A DNA stretch of 64,000 nt from Gammaproteobacteria bacterium (lineage in GTDB: Bacteria; Pseudomonadota; Gammaproteobacteria; Thiohalomonadales; Thiohalomonadaceae): assembly GCA_026196575.1 (NCBI GenBank), contig JAPHSX010000003.1, forward strand, positions 1 to 64,000, given 5' to 3'. Each line of letters starts with the position of its first letter. Within the stretch, counting starts at the first letter, position 1. The notes under the pieces were generated by a model. That model did no database searches. It was not told the origin of the DNA and was given only the letters and a program-made list of their open reading frames with translations. This document shows, piece after piece, positions 1 to 9,842 of this stretch. The position numbers were made by a program, and so were the translations under genes.

Positions 1-57
1 AGCGGCGTCTCGCCGCGAACAGCGTAGATGGGTTGTTATTCGCGGCGAGACGCCGCT
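1..57. repeat. Extragenic palindrome (REP-like), copy 1
   Basis: Bases 1-19 and 39-57 form a perfect 19-bp inverted repeat around a 19-base loop. The arms carry the AGCGGCGTCTCGCCGCGAA type core. Related GGAGCGG...CCGCGA palindromes occur at 33441-33510 and 62768-62831, so this is one member of a dispersed intergenic family. It sits just upstream of leuA and may end an upstream transcript or be a REP element. The left edge of the window may cut a longer element. Confidence 0.75.
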
Positions 58-140
58 CCCACATCCGCTGCCGTTGCTTATCAGAACCTCCAATTCCCCA
101 CCGCTTTTCGCTAGAATGTCCTCAACTACTGGAGTGACCC

Positions 141-1691
141 ATGAGCGACAAATTATTTATCTTTGACACCACCCTGCGCGATGGCGAACAGAGCCCCGGC
201 GCCTCCATGACACGGGAGGAGAAGGTGCGCATCGCCCGTAACCTGGAGAAGATGGGAGTAGATGTGATCGAGGCCGGTTTCCCCATTGCCTCGGTCGGTG
301 ACTTCGAGGCGGTGCAGGCGGTGGCCAATACCATCAAGGAGTCCACCATCTGCGGCCTGGCCCGTGCCCTGGACAAGGATATCGACCGTGCCGGTGAGGC
401 CCTGAAGGGGGCCAACTCCGGGCGTATCCACACCTTTATCGCCACTTCACCCATTCACATGGAGCGCAAGCTGCGCATGTCCCCAGAGCAGGTGGTGGAA
501 CAGGCGGTGCGTGCGGTCAAACGGGCCCGTCAGTTCACCGATGATGTGGAGTTCTCCGCCGAGGATGCGGGGCGCTCCGAGCTGGATTTTCTCTGCCGTA
601 TCTTCGAGGCGGTGATCGCCGCCGGCGCCACCACCCTCAATGTGCCCGACACCGTCGGCTACAACCTGCCGCAGCAGTTCGGCGAGACCATCCGTCTGTT
701 GCGCGAAAAGATGACCAACGCCGACAAGGCGGTCTTCTCCGTCCACTGCCACAACGACCTGGGCCTCGCCGTCGCCAACTCCCTCACCGCAGTGCTGAAC
801 GGCGCCCGCCAAGTGGAGTGCACCATCAACGGCCTGGGTGAGCGGGCCGGCAACGCCTCGCTGGAGGAGGTGGTGATGGCGGTGAAGACCCGCCGGGATC
901 TCTTTAGCTGTAATGTGGATCACATCGACACCACCCAGATCGTCCCGGCCTCACGTCTGGTCTCCGGCATCACCGGTTTTGCAGTGCAGCCCAACAAGGC
1001 GATCGTCGGCGCCAACGCCTTTGCCCACGAGTCGGGGATCCACCAGGACGGGGTGCTCAAGCACCGCGAGACCTACGAAATCATGCGTGCCGAGGATGTG
1101 GGCTGGTCGGCCAACCGCATGGTGATGGGCAAGCACTCGGGGCGCAACGCCTTCAAGACCCGCATGCAGGAGCTGGGGATCGAGTTCGACGCCGAGGAGT
1201 CGCTCAACGAGGCCTTCGGCCGCTTCAAGGAGCTGGCCGACAAGAAACACGAGATCTACGATGAGGATCTGCAGTCCCTTGCCTCCGAGGCGACCGCCGA
1301 GCAGATGGTGAACGAGCGCTACAAGCTGGTCTCGCTCAAGGTCTGTTCCGAGACCGGCGAGACCCCCGAGGCGTGCATCACCCTCGCCATCGATGGCGAG
1401 GAGCACAAGCTCTGCGCCCAGGGTTCCGGCCCGGTAGATGCCACCTTCAAGGCGATCGAGTCGCTGGCCCGCAGCGGCACCGAGCTGCAGCTCTACTCGG
1501 TCAACAACATCACCTCCGGCACCGACTCGCAGGGCGAGGTAACGGTGCGGCTGGAGAAGGCAGGGCGCATCGTCAACGGCCAGGGGGCGGATACCGATAT
1601 CGTTATCGCCTCGGCCAAGGCCTACCTTAACGGCATTAACAAGGTCCTCATACCCGAGGCGCGCCTCAAGCCGCAGGGCGCCGACGTTTAA
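141..1691 (+). CDS. leuA: 2-isopropylmalate synthase
   Basis: Catalyses the first committed step of leucine synthesis, condensing acetyl-CoA with 2-oxoisovalerate in the cytoplasm. The product is 516 residues, the usual length for the long LeuA type. The N-terminal TIM barrel carries the family signature [12 protein letters not shown] at residues 9-20 and the HCHNDLG metal-binding motif near residue 200. The last 120 or so residues fit the C-terminal leucine-feedback (LeuA allosteric) domain. The ATG is preceded by GGAG at 131-135. A TAGAAT hexamer at 112-117 could be its -10 box. The next gene starts 6 bases after the stop, so they are probably co-transcribed. Confidence 0.97.
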   Translation: MSDKLFIFDTTLRDGEQSPGASMTREEKVRIARNLEKMGVDVIEAGFPIASVGDFEAVQAVANTIKESTICGLARALDKDIDRAGEALKGANSGRIHTFIATSPIHMERKLRMSPEQVVEQAVRAVKRARQFTDDVEFSAEDAGRSELDFLCRIFEAVIAAGATTLNVPDTVGYNLPQQFGETIRLLREKMTNADKAVFSVHCHNDLGLAVANSLTAVLNGARQVECTINGLGERAGNASLEEVVMAVKTRRDLFSCNVDHIDTTQIVPASRLVSGITGFAVQPNKAIVGANAFAHESGIHQDGVLKHRETYEIMRAEDVGWSANRMVMGKHSGRNAFKTRMQELGIEFDAEESLNEAFGRFKELADKKHEIYDEDLQSLASEATAEQMVNERYKLVSLKVCSETGETPEACITLAIDGEEHKLCAQGSGPVDATFKAIESLARSGTELQLYSVNNITSGTDSQGEVTVRLEKAGRIVNGQGADTDIVIASAKAYLNGINKVLIPEARLKPQGADV

Positions 1692-1697
1692 CTGCTG

Positions 1698-2612
1698 ATG
1701 GATCCGCAGCAGCAGCGTTATCTTGAGGCGATGGGCATCCAGCTGTGGCAACGGCGTGATGCCTCGCCGCCTGCGGCCGCTGAGGCCTCGCTGGCCCCCA
1801 CCGTGGCGCCCGAGCCACAAGCCGTCGGCACGCTAGACGCTGACGAGACGAAATCGGCGCTACCGCAGACCGCACCGGCGACAGCACCGCGTGTCGTCGA
1901 GTCCCGGCCGCAAGCGGTCGACGATGACATCCCCGCCTGGCTGGACGAAGCCCCGCCGCTGGAGGCGCCCCTGTTCGACCTGGAGGAGGGGACGTTTGAT
2001 GTGTCGAACTTTCTTCCCGAAGCCGCTGCGCCACAGCCGGATGCGATTGCGTCCCTCGACTGGACAGCGCTACAACAGCGGGTACGCGACTGTACTGCCT
2101 GCCCCGAGTTGGTGGCCAACCGCAGCCAGACCGTGTTTGGTGTCGGCAACCCGCAGGCCGAGTGGATGGTCATCGGCGAGGCCCCCGGCGCCGATGAGGA
2201 CCAGCAGGGTGAGCCCTTCGTCGGCAAGGCGGGGCAGCTGCTCAATGCCATGCTCCATGCACTGGGGCTCAAGCGGCAGCAGGTCTATATCGCCAATGTC
2301 TTGAAGTGCCGTCCACCCAATAACCGTGACCCGCTGCCGGAAGAGGCCGCCGCCTGCGCCGCCTATCTGCAGCGCCAGATCGCCCTGGTGCAGCCTAAAG
2401 TGATTCTGGTGGTGGGGCGCATCGCCGCACAGAACCTGCTCAAGGTTGCCACCCCCATCGGCAAGCTGCGTGGCACGGTACATCGTTACCAGGGTCAGAT
2501 CCCGCTGGTCGTTACCTACCACCCCGCCTACCTGTTGCGCTCACCCTCAGAGAAACGCAAGGCATGGGATGACCTCTGCCTGGCCAGAGGTGTGGTTGAG
2601 GCGGGACACTGA
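1698..2612 (+). CDS. Uracil-DNA glycosylase, family 4 (Fe-S type)
   Basis: Removes uracil from DNA as the first step of base excision repair. The catalytic domain is in the C-terminal 180 residues. It has a CTACP pair of cysteines, the [20 protein letters not shown] active-site and uracil-binding stretch, a further CRPPNNR cysteine, and a YHPAYLLR motif near the end, all typical of family 4 enzymes with a [4Fe-4S] cluster. The first 120 or so residues are an Ala/Pro/Glu-rich linker of low complexity, as in many gammaproteobacterial members. It lies 6 bases after leuA and 1 base before rimI. The Shine-Dalgarno sequence is weak, which suggests coupling to leuA translation. Confidence 0.9.
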   Translation: MDPQQQRYLEAMGIQLWQRRDASPPAAAEASLAPTVAPEPQAVGTLDADETKSALPQTAPATAPRVVESRPQAVDDDIPAWLDEAPPLEAPLFDLEEGTFDVSNFLPEAAAPQPDAIASLDWTALQQRVRDCTACPELVANRSQTVFGVGNPQAEWMVIGEAPGADEDQQGEPFVGKAGQLLNAMLHALGLKRQQVYIANVLKCRPPNNRDPLPEEAAACAAYLQRQIALVQPKVILVVGRIAAQNLLKVATPIGKLRGTVHRYQGQIPLVVTYHPAYLLRSPSEKRKAWDDLCLARGVVEAGH

Positions 2613-2613
2613 C

Positions 2614-3093
2614 ATGAGCGCTGTGCGGGAAAGTTCGCAGCCGCTGTTGCGCCCGATGCTGTACGAGGATGTCGCCGTGGTGCTGGCGATTGAAAATCAG
2701 GTCTACTCTCACGGCTGGACCGAGGGGATCTTTCGCGACTGTCTGCGGGTGCTCTACTCCTGCTGGGTGCTGGAGCAGCAGGACCGGATTATCGGTTACG
2801 GGATTATGTCGGTGGCGGTGGGTGAGGCACACATCCTCAATATCGCCGTCGACCCCGGCTGTCAGAGTCAGGGGCTGGGGCGTGGCATGCTGATGTATCT
2901 GCTGCAGACCGGCCGGCATCACGGTGCCGAGACCGCCTTTCTGGAGGTGCGCAGCTCCAACCGTATCGCCCTGCGGCTCTACGAGAGCAGCGGCTTTCAC
3001 CAGGTCGGTCTGCGCCGCGACTACTACCCGGCCAAAAAGGGGCGCGAGGATGCGGTGATCATGGCGCGTGATTTGGGAGATCTTGAACCCTAG
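2614..3093 (+). CDS. rimI: Ribosomal protein S18 alanine N-acetyltransferase
   Basis: GNAT-fold acetyltransferase of 159 residues, the size of RimI, which acetylates the N-terminal alanine of ribosomal protein S18. The acetyl-CoA binding loop reads QSQGLGRGML near residue 90. The C-terminal half shows the RimI pattern LEVRSSNRIALRLYESSGF followed by an RRDYYP stretch. An in-frame opening runs further upstream, but the ATG at 2614 fits the family N-terminus and lies one base after the uracil-DNA glycosylase stop. That layout indicates translational coupling. Confidence 0.9.
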   Translation: MSAVRESSQPLLRPMLYEDVAVVLAIENQVYSHGWTEGIFRDCLRVLYSCWVLEQQDRIIGYGIMSVAVGEAHILNIAVDPGCQSQGLGRGMLMYLLQTGRHHGAETAFLEVRSSNRIALRLYESSGFHQVGLRRDYYPAKKGREDAVIMARDLGDLEP

Positions 3094-3115
3094 TGCATCG
3101 CACCAGTCCCGCCGT

Positions 3116-3121
3116 TATAAT
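3116..3121 (+). promoter_or_regulatory. Possible -10 box for prfC
   Basis: A perfect TATAAT hexamer lies 34 bases before the prfC start, in the short gap after rimI. No convincing -35 hexamer stands at the right distance (GTGCAT is all there is at 3093-3098), so the call rests on the -10 match alone. Confidence 0.3.
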
Positions 3122-3154
3122 TGCCCCCTTTGAAGTTGTCACTGGTTGTATTTA

Positions 3155-4747
3155 ATGTCCGAGATCCAACAGCAGGTGCAGGAGCAGGCAAAAAAGCGCC
3201 GCACCTTCGCCATCATCTCCCACCCCGATGCCGGCAAGACCACCCTCACCGAGAAGCTGTTGCTGTTCGGCGGGGCGATTCAGCTTGCCGGCACGGTCAA
3301 GGGGCGCAAGGCGGCGCGCCACGCCACCTCCGACTGGATGAAGATGGAGCAGGAGCGCGGTATCTCGGTCTCCTCCTCGGTGATGCAGTTCCCCTATCGC
3401 GACCACATCATCAATCTGCTCGACACCCCCGGCCACGAGGATTTCTCCGAGGACACCTACCGCACCCTCACCGCGGTCGACTCCGCGCTGATGGTGATCG
3501 ACGTGGCCAAGGGGGTCGAGGAGCGCACCATCAAGCTGATGGAGGTATGCCGCCTGCGCGATACCCCGATCATCACTTTCATCAACAAGCTGGATCGCGA
3601 GGGGCGCGAACCCATCGACCTGCTGGATGAGGTGGAGAGTGTGCTCAAGATCAAGTGTGCGCCGCTCACCTGGCCTATCGGTATGGGCAAGGGGTTCAAG
3701 GGGGTCTACGACCTCTATCACGACAGCATCACCATCATGAGCGCCACCCACGGTGGCAAGAAGCTCGACGGCGAGGTGATTCAGGGGCTGGACAACCCGC
3801 GTCTGGACGAGCTGTTCGGCACCCTCATCGCCGAGTTCCGCGAGGAGTTGGCCCTAGTGCGCGGCGCCAGCCACGAGTTTAACCACGCCGCCTATCTGCG
3901 CGGCGAGATGACACCGGTGCTGTTCGGCTCGGCGATCAACAACTTCGGGGTGCAGGAGATCCTCGATGCCCTGGTCGACTTCGCCCCGGCCCCGCTGCCG
4001 CGCCCGGCTGACAAGCGCGAGGTGCAGCCTGATGAGGAGAAGTTCTCCGGTTTCGTCTTCAAGATTCAGGCGAACATGGACCCGCAGCACCGCGATCGCG
4101 TCGCCTTTATGCGCGTCTGCTCCGGCCACTTCATGCCGGGGATGAAGATGAAGCAGGTGCGGCTGGGGCGCGATGTGAAGATCCCCAACGCCATCACCTT
4201 CCTCGCCCAGGAGCGTGACCATGTGGAGGAGGCGTGGCCCGGCGATATCATCGGCCTGCACAACCACGGCACCATCCAGATCGGCGATACCTTCACCCTG
4301 GGGGAGGAGCTGAAATTCACCGGTATCCCCCATTTTGCGCCGGAGCTGTTCCGCCGTGCGGTGCTCAAGGATCCGCTCAAGTCCAAGCAACTTTTGAAGG
4401 GGCTGCAGCAGCTCTCCGAGGAGGGGGCGACCCAGCTCTTTCGGCCGCTGAAGAACAACGACCTCATCCTCGGCGCGGTCGGGGTGCTGCAGTTCGAGGT
4501 GGTGGCCCAGCGCCTCAAGGATGAGTACAAGGTCGATTGTGTCTTCGAGGCGGTCAACGTCTCCACCGCCCGCTGGGTGGAGTGCGATGACGAGAAGAAG
4601 TTCGAGGAGTTCAAGCGCAAGACCGAGGATAACCTCGCCGTCGACGGCGCCGGTGACCTCGCCTATATCGCCCCCACCCGCGTTAACCTGCAACTGGCCG
4701 AGGAGCGCTATCCGGCCGTCACCTTTCGCGCCACGCGGGAGAAGTAG
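3155..4747 (+). CDS. prfC: Peptide chain release factor 3 (RF3)
   Basis: GTPase of translation termination that recycles RF1 and RF2 from the ribosome. The product is 530 residues, matching PrfC. The P-loop HPDAGKTT lies at residues 23-30, the G3 motif DTPGHEDF near residue 92 and the G4 motif NKLD near 146. The C-terminal half matches RF3 rather than EF-G. A TTG lies three codons upstream in frame, but the ATG at 3155 gives the usual N-terminus (about 15 residues before RRTFAIISH). The gene stands alone between rimI and the cytochrome genes. Confidence 0.96.
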   Translation: MSEIQQQVQEQAKKRRTFAIISHPDAGKTTLTEKLLLFGGAIQLAGTVKGRKAARHATSDWMKMEQERGISVSSSVMQFPYRDHIINLLDTPGHEDFSEDTYRTLTAVDSALMVIDVAKGVEERTIKLMEVCRLRDTPIITFINKLDREGREPIDLLDEVESVLKIKCAPLTWPIGMGKGFKGVYDLYHDSITIMSATHGGKKLDGEVIQGLDNPRLDELFGTLIAEFREELALVRGASHEFNHAAYLRGEMTPVLFGSAINNFGVQEILDALVDFAPAPLPRPADKREVQPDEEKFSGFVFKIQANMDPQHRDRVAFMRVCSGHFMPGMKMKQVRLGRDVKIPNAITFLAQERDHVEEAWPGDIIGLHNHGTIQIGDTFTLGEELKFTGIPHFAPELFRRAVLKDPLKSKQLLKGLQQLSEEGATQLFRPLKNNDLILGAVGVLQFEVVAQRLKDEYKVDCVFEAVNVSTARWVECDDEKKFEEFKRKTEDNLAVDGAGDLAYIAPTRVNLQLAEERYPAVTFRATREK

Positions 4748-4860
4748 CCCCCATACGCTGGTCGGATGGTTAGCACTGGGGCAAATAACATGTTTCAATG
4801 GTAGGGGATGACAAAAATAAAATAGTCACTAGCCACACAGCCGACGGAGGGGGGCGTTAC

Positions 4861-5460
4861 ATGTCTACTGTGATGCGTTATTTCGCACTACTATGCTTTG
4901 GAATCAGTTCACTGGCGCTACAGGCGCAGGAGACGCGCATCGCGCAGCAACTGGCCGACAGTGCACCGCCAGTTAATCCACTACGCGAGGCGCTGGGCCA
5001 GAAGCTCTATGATGAGGCGATGGCTTCGGGAAACTACCGTTATATCGGGCCGCGCAGTTGTCGTGTCTGCCACCGTGATTTCTATAACGGGCGTCAGGAT
5101 GACCAGCACTTTCATACCTTCCAGAAGATTGTTGACGCCGGTTATGCCAACGAGCCGAAGTGTCTAGGCTGCCATACTACCGGCTACGGGGTACCGACCG
5201 GCTACACGGATGGGAAGAAGAGCGCACAGCTGGTGGGTATTGAGTGCGAGGGGTGTCATGGTCCGGGTAATGTACACATGCGGCGTAATGACGGGGGCGG
5301 CTTCCTTGCCGGGGTGGATAATCCGCAGCGTATCGAACGCATGTGCAAGGCGTGCCATACTAAACGGTGGAACAGGGCTTTCCCGATGAAGGATTTTCGC
5401 CAGGTTTACGATGGCTATGTAACGGCCAAACCGGATGAGGCGAAAAGGCCACAACAATAG
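4861..5460 (+). CDS. Periplasmic tetraheme cytochrome c (c554-like)
   Basis: Small periplasmic electron carrier. The 199-residue product begins with a signal peptide (hydrophobic residues 5-21, cleavage probably after QAQ). It has four CxxCH heme motifs: CRVCH at 67, CLGCH at 101, CEGCH at 129 and CKACH at 162. The pattern resembles the cytochrome c554 / multiheme cytochrome family. A strong GGAGGGGGG Shine-Dalgarno sequence precedes the ATG at 4861. An in-frame GTG at 4798 would put a polar extension in front of the signal peptide, so I reject it. The next gene at 5756 is a clear paralog with the same heme spacing. The redox partner is unknown. Confidence 0.9.
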   Translation: MSTVMRYFALLCFGISSLALQAQETRIAQQLADSAPPVNPLREALGQKLYDEAMASGNYRYIGPRSCRVCHRDFYNGRQDDQHFHTFQKIVDAGYANEPKCLGCHTTGYGVPTGYTDGKKSAQLVGIECEGCHGPGNVHMRRNDGGGFLAGVDNPQRIERMCKACHTKRWNRAFPMKDFRQVYDGYVTAKPDEAKRPQQ

Positions 5461-5545
5461 CGGCAAGAAGTCTGTCTGACTTGAAGAATCGAAGCGAAAA
5501 TTTGACTGGGCGAGGAGAGATTTTGCCGGTTCTGCCAGTTTTGCC

Positions 5546-5568
5546 GGGCAATAGCGGTTCTATTGCCC
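5546..5568 (+). terminator. Perfect 9-bp hairpin between the two tetraheme genes
   Basis: GGGCAATAG and CTATTGCCC form a perfect 9-bp stem around a 5-base loop, 86 bases after the first tetraheme gene. There is no U-run after the stem, so it may be an RNA-stabilising or attenuating hairpin and not a classic rho-independent terminator. The 295-base gap around it holds no other feature that I can support. Confidence 0.35.
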
Positions 5569-5755
5569 AAGAAAGCGGTGAAATATAAACTGGCTGTGCG
5601 AATTTGCAGCCGATCTCCTTCAAGGCAGACAGGCTCCTAGGTCCCTTTGCCTGTTGCTCCTGCGGCCATTGGCGCTACTATACTTAAGGTGTTGAACCGG
5701 ATTGGATCGAGCAAGGAGCGCACGGCCTGATAGAAATCAAGGTGGGGGGATTATT

Positions 5756-6334
5756 TTGCGCGCACTCTCGTGGTATCTGCTGCTGCTCCTGCTGGGGTTC
5801 GAACAGCCGGTGTTTGCGCAGAATGCGCGTATCGAGGCGCAGCGGCTATCCCCCAACCCTCCCGTAATTCCGCTGAAGAGTGCCCTTGGCGAGCAGGCCT
5901 TCGCGGAGGCGATGGCCAGTGGCAAATACGCCTTTGCCACCAGCTTCAAGTGCCGTCTCTGTCATCGTGATTTTTTTGTCGGCAGAAAACAGGATGTACA
6001 TGACCACGCCTTTGCCAAGGTATTGCAGGCAGGTCATAGCGAGACGGAGCAGTGCCTGGGTTGTCATACCACCGGCTACGGGGTGCCGGGTGGGTTTACC
6101 TCACCCATCTTTACCCCACAGCTGGCCAATGTGCAGTGTGAGGGGTGTCATGGCCCAGGCAGTGAGCACATTCGGCGCAACGCCGAGGGCGGTTTTCTCG
6201 CTGGCAGTGATCGGCCCGGGATTTTGAAAAAGATGTGTCTCGTCTGCCACGATGCGCGCTGGAATCGCGCCTTTGATGATTTCGAGGCCGCCTACAACAG
6301 TTACAAAGCGGCCAGGCCGGGTGATAAACCCTAG
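5756..6334 (+). CDS. Periplasmic tetraheme cytochrome c, paralog of the upstream gene
   Basis: Second tetraheme cytochrome of 192 residues. Heme motifs are CRLCH at 66, CLGCH at 100, CEGCH at 128 and CLVCH at 161. The TTGYGVP and RRN-GGFLAG stretches are shared with the upstream protein, so the pair arose by duplication. The likely start is TTG at 5756: it directly follows the purine-rich GGTGGGGGGA at 5741-5750 and yields a clean signal peptide (hydrophobic residues 4-15, cleavage after FAQ). An earlier TTG at 5702 would add 18 polar residues. The diguanylate cyclase gene starts 3 bases after the stop, so the two are almost certainly co-expressed. Confidence 0.85.
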   Translation: MRALSWYLLLLLLGFEQPVFAQNARIEAQRLSPNPPVIPLKSALGEQAFAEAMASGKYAFATSFKCRLCHRDFFVGRKQDVHDHAFAKVLQAGHSETEQCLGCHTTGYGVPGGFTSPIFTPQLANVQCEGCHGPGSEHIRRNAEGGFLAGSDRPGILKKMCLVCHDARWNRAFDDFEAAYNSYKAARPGDKP

Positions 6335-6337
6335 CCA

Positions 6338-7921
6338 ATGATCGATTTTTTCAAGCGCCATAATATCTCCCTTCAGCTGCTGCTGTTAATTGCCGCGCTC
6401 TGGTCCTTCTCCTTCTACAATTACGTTTCGCAAAAGGCGCTGTTTCTCACGCAGTTGCAGAGCAACAGCAGCGATTTGCTGCAGTCGGTACGCGCCAGCA
6501 TCCTCAAATTCGACAGTATTGAAGATACGCTCAGCCTGCAGGCGCTGGTGCGCCGCATCTCGTTCAAACTGGAGATTTTCGAGTTTCGCTATCTGGATCA
6601 GAACGGGGTGGTGGTGAGCTCCATGTTCGAGGAGGAGGTCGGTCAGCTACATGACCGCCCCGGGATTAAACTGGCGCTGGAGGCCTTGGCGGCCCCTGGG
6701 CAGTTTCCTGCTGGGGGGCGATTTTACATGGAGGAGCGCGACCTCACTAATGTGCTGGCGAGCAGCTTCCCGGTGCGTGAGGGCGAACGTCTTTTCGGCA
6801 TTATCGATCTGGCGGTGGATGTAACGGAGTTTGACTATCTCTCCGAGGCATCGCGTGCTGCGGTGCTGCGTCGCCTGCAGGTCGACATCACCAATCTGCT
6901 CAATGCCGTTGCCGGCTCTCTCATCTCGCGCGCCAAGGTATTTGAGACCCTGAATATGCATGACTTTCTTGCTGCACTGGTGGCACAGACCGGCGGTGTG
7001 CTGGAGGTGAGTCTGGCCGAGGCCACGGGACGTATCTATGGCAGCAGCCGGTCTCTGCCGGCACAAGGGGCGTGGCTTGGTTCCGGCCCGGTCAGCGGTG
7101 CCATTCAGCGGCGGGATGATGGTGTCTATGAGTACCGGTTGCAGGTGCCGCTCTATCCCGAGGGCGACGATGGCCGGGTCATGTCGCTGGCGATTGATGC
7201 CAGCGGTTATGCCGCCAATGAACGTAAACTTTTCTATACCTCATTGGCCACCAGCCTGCTGGCGATTCTGGTTGCCGTGACCATTGTCTACACTATCTAT
7301 CGCATCAATCTGCGCCGCGGACGCGAGGAGAATCTGCGTCTGGAGCGGATGGTGAAGGAGCGCACCGATGAGTTGCGTCGGATCAGCCAGACCGACAAGC
7401 TAACCGGACTGGCCAATCGTAGCCATCTGGAGGAGCAGCTTGATATCGAGTTCAAGCGTGCCGGGCGTTACCAGCTGCCGCTGAGCCTGGCGCTACTCGA
7501 TCTTGATCTGTTTAAACGGGTAAACGATAACTACGGCCATCTGGCGGGGGATGCGGTGCTGCGTGAGATCGGCGCACGTCTGCGCGCCGAGTTGCGCGAA
7601 ACCGATTTTGTCGGACGTTTTGGTGGCGAGGAGTTTGTGGTGATCCTCACCAATACCAATTTGAGTGATGCACTTATGTTGGCGGAGATCCTGCGTCGCC
7701 TGGTGGAAGAGACACCGGTTCATTTCGAGGGGCAGGACCTGCCGGTTACCGCGAGTATCGGGGTGGCGCAGATGCAGCCATCCCACGGCGATCACAAGGC
7801 AATCTTTGCTGCTGCGGACCAAGCCCTCTATCTGGCCAAGGATAGTGGGCGTAACCGTGTGGCCTATATGCGGGATGGCGAGGTGAGAAACTTCGTCGAC
7901 AAACCCCTCTCTGGCGGCTAA
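6338..7921 (+). CDS. Membrane diguanylate cyclase (GGDEF) with periplasmic sensor domain
   Basis: Makes the second messenger cyclic di-GMP. The 527-residue protein has a membrane segment at about 12-30, a periplasmic region of about 270 residues, a second membrane segment at about 302-322, a short coiled-coil linker and a C-terminal GGDEF domain. The active site GGEEF (429-433) is intact. The inhibitory RxxD site is present as RETD (420-423), exactly five residues before it, so product feedback is expected. The periplasmic domain was not recognised. The gene follows a tetraheme cytochrome gene by 3 bases, which suggests the cyclase reports on periplasmic electron flow. Its end overlaps the convergent ABC permease gene by 4 bases. 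Confidence 0.93.
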   Translation: MIDFFKRHNISLQLLLLIAALWSFSFYNYVSQKALFLTQLQSNSSDLLQSVRASILKFDSIEDTLSLQALVRRISFKLEIFEFRYLDQNGVVVSSMFEEEVGQLHDRPGIKLALEALAAPGQFPAGGRFYMEERDLTNVLASSFPVREGERLFGIIDLAVDVTEFDYLSEASRAAVLRRLQVDITNLLNAVAGSLISRAKVFETLNMHDFLAALVAQTGGVLEVSLAEATGRIYGSSRSLPAQGAWLGSGPVSGAIQRRDDGVYEYRLQVPLYPEGDDGRVMSLAIDASGYAANERKLFYTSLATSLLAILVAVTIVYTIYRINLRRGREENLRLERMVKERTDELRRISQTDKLTGLANRSHLEEQLDIEFKRAGRYQLPLSLALLDLDLFKRVNDNYGHLAGDAVLREIGARLRAELRETDFVGRFGGEEFVVILTNTNLSDALMLAEILRRLVEETPVHFEGQDLPVTASIGVAQMQPSHGDHKAIFAAADQALYLAKDSGRNRVAYMRDGEVRNFVDKPLSGG

Positions 7922-8691
7922 CCGCGCAGCCCCACCCCCTTCTTCATCAGCCACAGGCTGTAGCCGTAGAGCACGGCGATAAATATGGTGATCACCGCAT
8001 AGGCGGTGCCGAGCGAGATATCCGATACCCCCAGCATGCCGTAGCGAAAGGTATTGACCATGTAGAGAATGGGGTTGCCGAGCGAGAGGGTCTGCCAGAT
8101 GCCGGGCAGCATGGTCACCGAGTAGAACACCCCGCCCAGGTAGGTGAGGGGAACCAGCACAAAGGTGGGGATGATACTGATGTCATCGAAGCTCTTGGCG
8201 AAGACCGCGTTAATGAAGCCGGCCAGCGAGAAGAGGATGGCGGTGAGCACTACCACACTCAGGCTGACCCAGAGGCTGTGAAAATGCAACTCGGTAAAGA
8301 GGCTCGCCACCAGCGTCACCATCACCCCGACGGTGACACCCCGCGCCACGCCACCGGTGATGTAGCCGATGAGAATGAGCGAGTGGGGGATGGGGGAGAT
8401 CAACAGCTCCTCCACATAGTTGCTGAACTTTGCCCCGTAAAACGAGGAGACCACATTGGCGTAGGAGTTGGAGATGATGGTCATCATGATCAGCCCCGGC
8501 ACGATGTAGTCCATGTAGCTGAAACCCTCAATCGGGGCGAGCTGGGAGCCGATCATCTTGCCGAAGATGACAAAGTAGAGGGCGGTGGTGATCATCGGCG
8601 GCACGATGGTCTGGATCCAGATACGGGCGAAGCGCCGCACCTCCTTGAGCACAATCGTGGTAAAGGCGATGCGATAGGTGCGCAGATCCAT
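7918..8691 (-). CDS. ABC-2 type transport permease (YadH-like)
   Basis: Integral membrane subunit of an ABC exporter. The 257-residue protein has about six hydrophobic segments and the family hallmarks TYLGGVFYSVTMLPG and NPILYMVNTFRYGMLG, as in the YadH / ABC-2 family. The ATG overlaps the stop codon of the ATPase gene (TAATG), so the two are translationally coupled and form one transporter. The substrate is unknown. Homologous YadGH pairs are widespread and poorly characterised. Confidence 0.9.
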   Translation of the reverse strand: MDLRTYRIAFTTIVLKEVRRFARIWIQTIVPPMITTALYFVIFGKMIGSQLAPIEGFSYMDYIVPGLIMMTIISNSYANVVSSFYGAKFSNYVEELLISPIPHSLILIGYITGGVARGVTVGVMVTLVASLFTELHFHSLWVSLSVVVLTAILFSLAGFINAVFAKSFDDISIIPTFVLVPLTYLGGVFYSVTMLPGIWQTLSLGNPILYMVNTFRYGMLGVSDISLGTAYAVITIFIAVLYGYSLWLMKKGVGLRG

Positions 8692-9614
8692 TACTTCTCC
8701 TCCCCGCGCTCAACCAGGCCGAGAAACAGCTCTTCCAGGCGGTTGGCCTTGTTGCGCATCGACAGTACCTCGATGCCGAGGGCGGTGAACTCGGCAAACA
8801 CCACATTGATGGACTGTTCACGCCGAATCTCGATCTCCAGTGTGGTCTCGTCGATGAGCTGTAGCGGATAGCCGCACTGCAGCGCGGGGGCTGTGCCCAG
8901 TGGTGCGGCGAGGTCGAGGATGAAGGTCTCGCGATCGAGCTGGTTGATGAGCTGCTTGATCGAGGTGTGCTCGATGATGCGCCCCTGATCGATGATCGCC
9001 ACGTTGCGGCAGAGCTGCTCCGCCTCCTCCAGGTAGTGAGTGGTGAGGATGATGGTGGTGCCCGCGGCGTTGACCTCGCGCAGGAACTGCCACATCGAGC
9101 GGCGCAGCTCGATATCGACCCCGGCGGTCGGCTCGTCGAGGATCAGCAGGCGTGGCGAGTGCACCAGGGCGCGGGCGATCATCAGGCGGCGCTTCATGCC
9201 GCCGGAGAGGCCGCGCGCCACGGCGCGGCGCTTCTCCCACAGTCCCAGTTTCTTCAGCGCCCACTCGCAGCGCTCCTGCGCCACCCTCTTCTCCACGCCG
9301 TAGTAGCCGGCCTGGTTGGTGACGATCTCCTCCACCGGCTCAAACATGTTGAAGTTGAACTCCTGCGGCACCAGTCCGAGGTCGCGTTTGACCTGCATCG
9401 GCCGACGCTCCAGATCGTTGCCGAAGACCTTGACCGTGCCGCTGCTCTTGCTCACCAGTGAGGTGATGATGCTGATGGTGGTCGACTTGCCGGCGCCATT
9501 GGGGCCGAGCAGGGCGAAAAAATCCCCCTCCTCGACGGTGAGATCGATCCCCTTCAGGGCAGTGAAACCGTTGCGGTAGGTCTTGGTGAGGGCGCTGATT
9601 TCCAGGGCGTGCAT
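8691..9614 (-). CDS. ABC transporter ATP-binding protein (YadG-like)
   Basis: ATPase subunit of 307 residues. It has Walker A GPNGAGKST near residue 37, the ABC signature LSGGMKRRL near 140, Walker B LLILDEPTAG, and the H-loop TTHYLEEAEQL. After about residue 225 comes the C-terminal extension common in YadG/CcmA-type exporter ATPases. It is first in a two-gene operon with the permease. No gene nearby hints at the cargo. Confidence 0.92.
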   Translation of the reverse strand: MHALEISALTKTYRNGFTALKGIDLTVEEGDFFALLGPNGAGKSTTISIITSLVSKSSGTVKVFGNDLERRPMQVKRDLGLVPQEFNFNMFEPVEEIVTNQAGYYGVEKRVAQERCEWALKKLGLWEKRRAVARGLSGGMKRRLMIARALVHSPRLLILDEPTAGVDIELRRSMWQFLREVNAAGTTIILTTHYLEEAEQLCRNVAIIDQGRIIEHTSIKQLINQLDRETFILDLAAPLGTAPALQCGYPLQLIDETTLEIEIRREQSINVVFAEFTALGIEVLSMRNKANRLEELFLGLVERGEEK

Positions 9615-9842
9615 AGGCGTACTCGGGTGTGGCGTTGCGTAATCAGTGCGCAGTCTACCGCAGCGGCCAGGCAGGTGCTATTTCATGTAATCGCCGTAGT
9701 GGTATGGCCATGCGCGTTTAACCGCCATTGACCCCCATCAGGGGCCATGTTACAAAACCGCACCTGTTTAACGATAAATAAAACAACAACATAATCATTG
9801 CCGTCGAGAGTGCGGGGATGGATCGGCAAGGGAGTGAAACTG

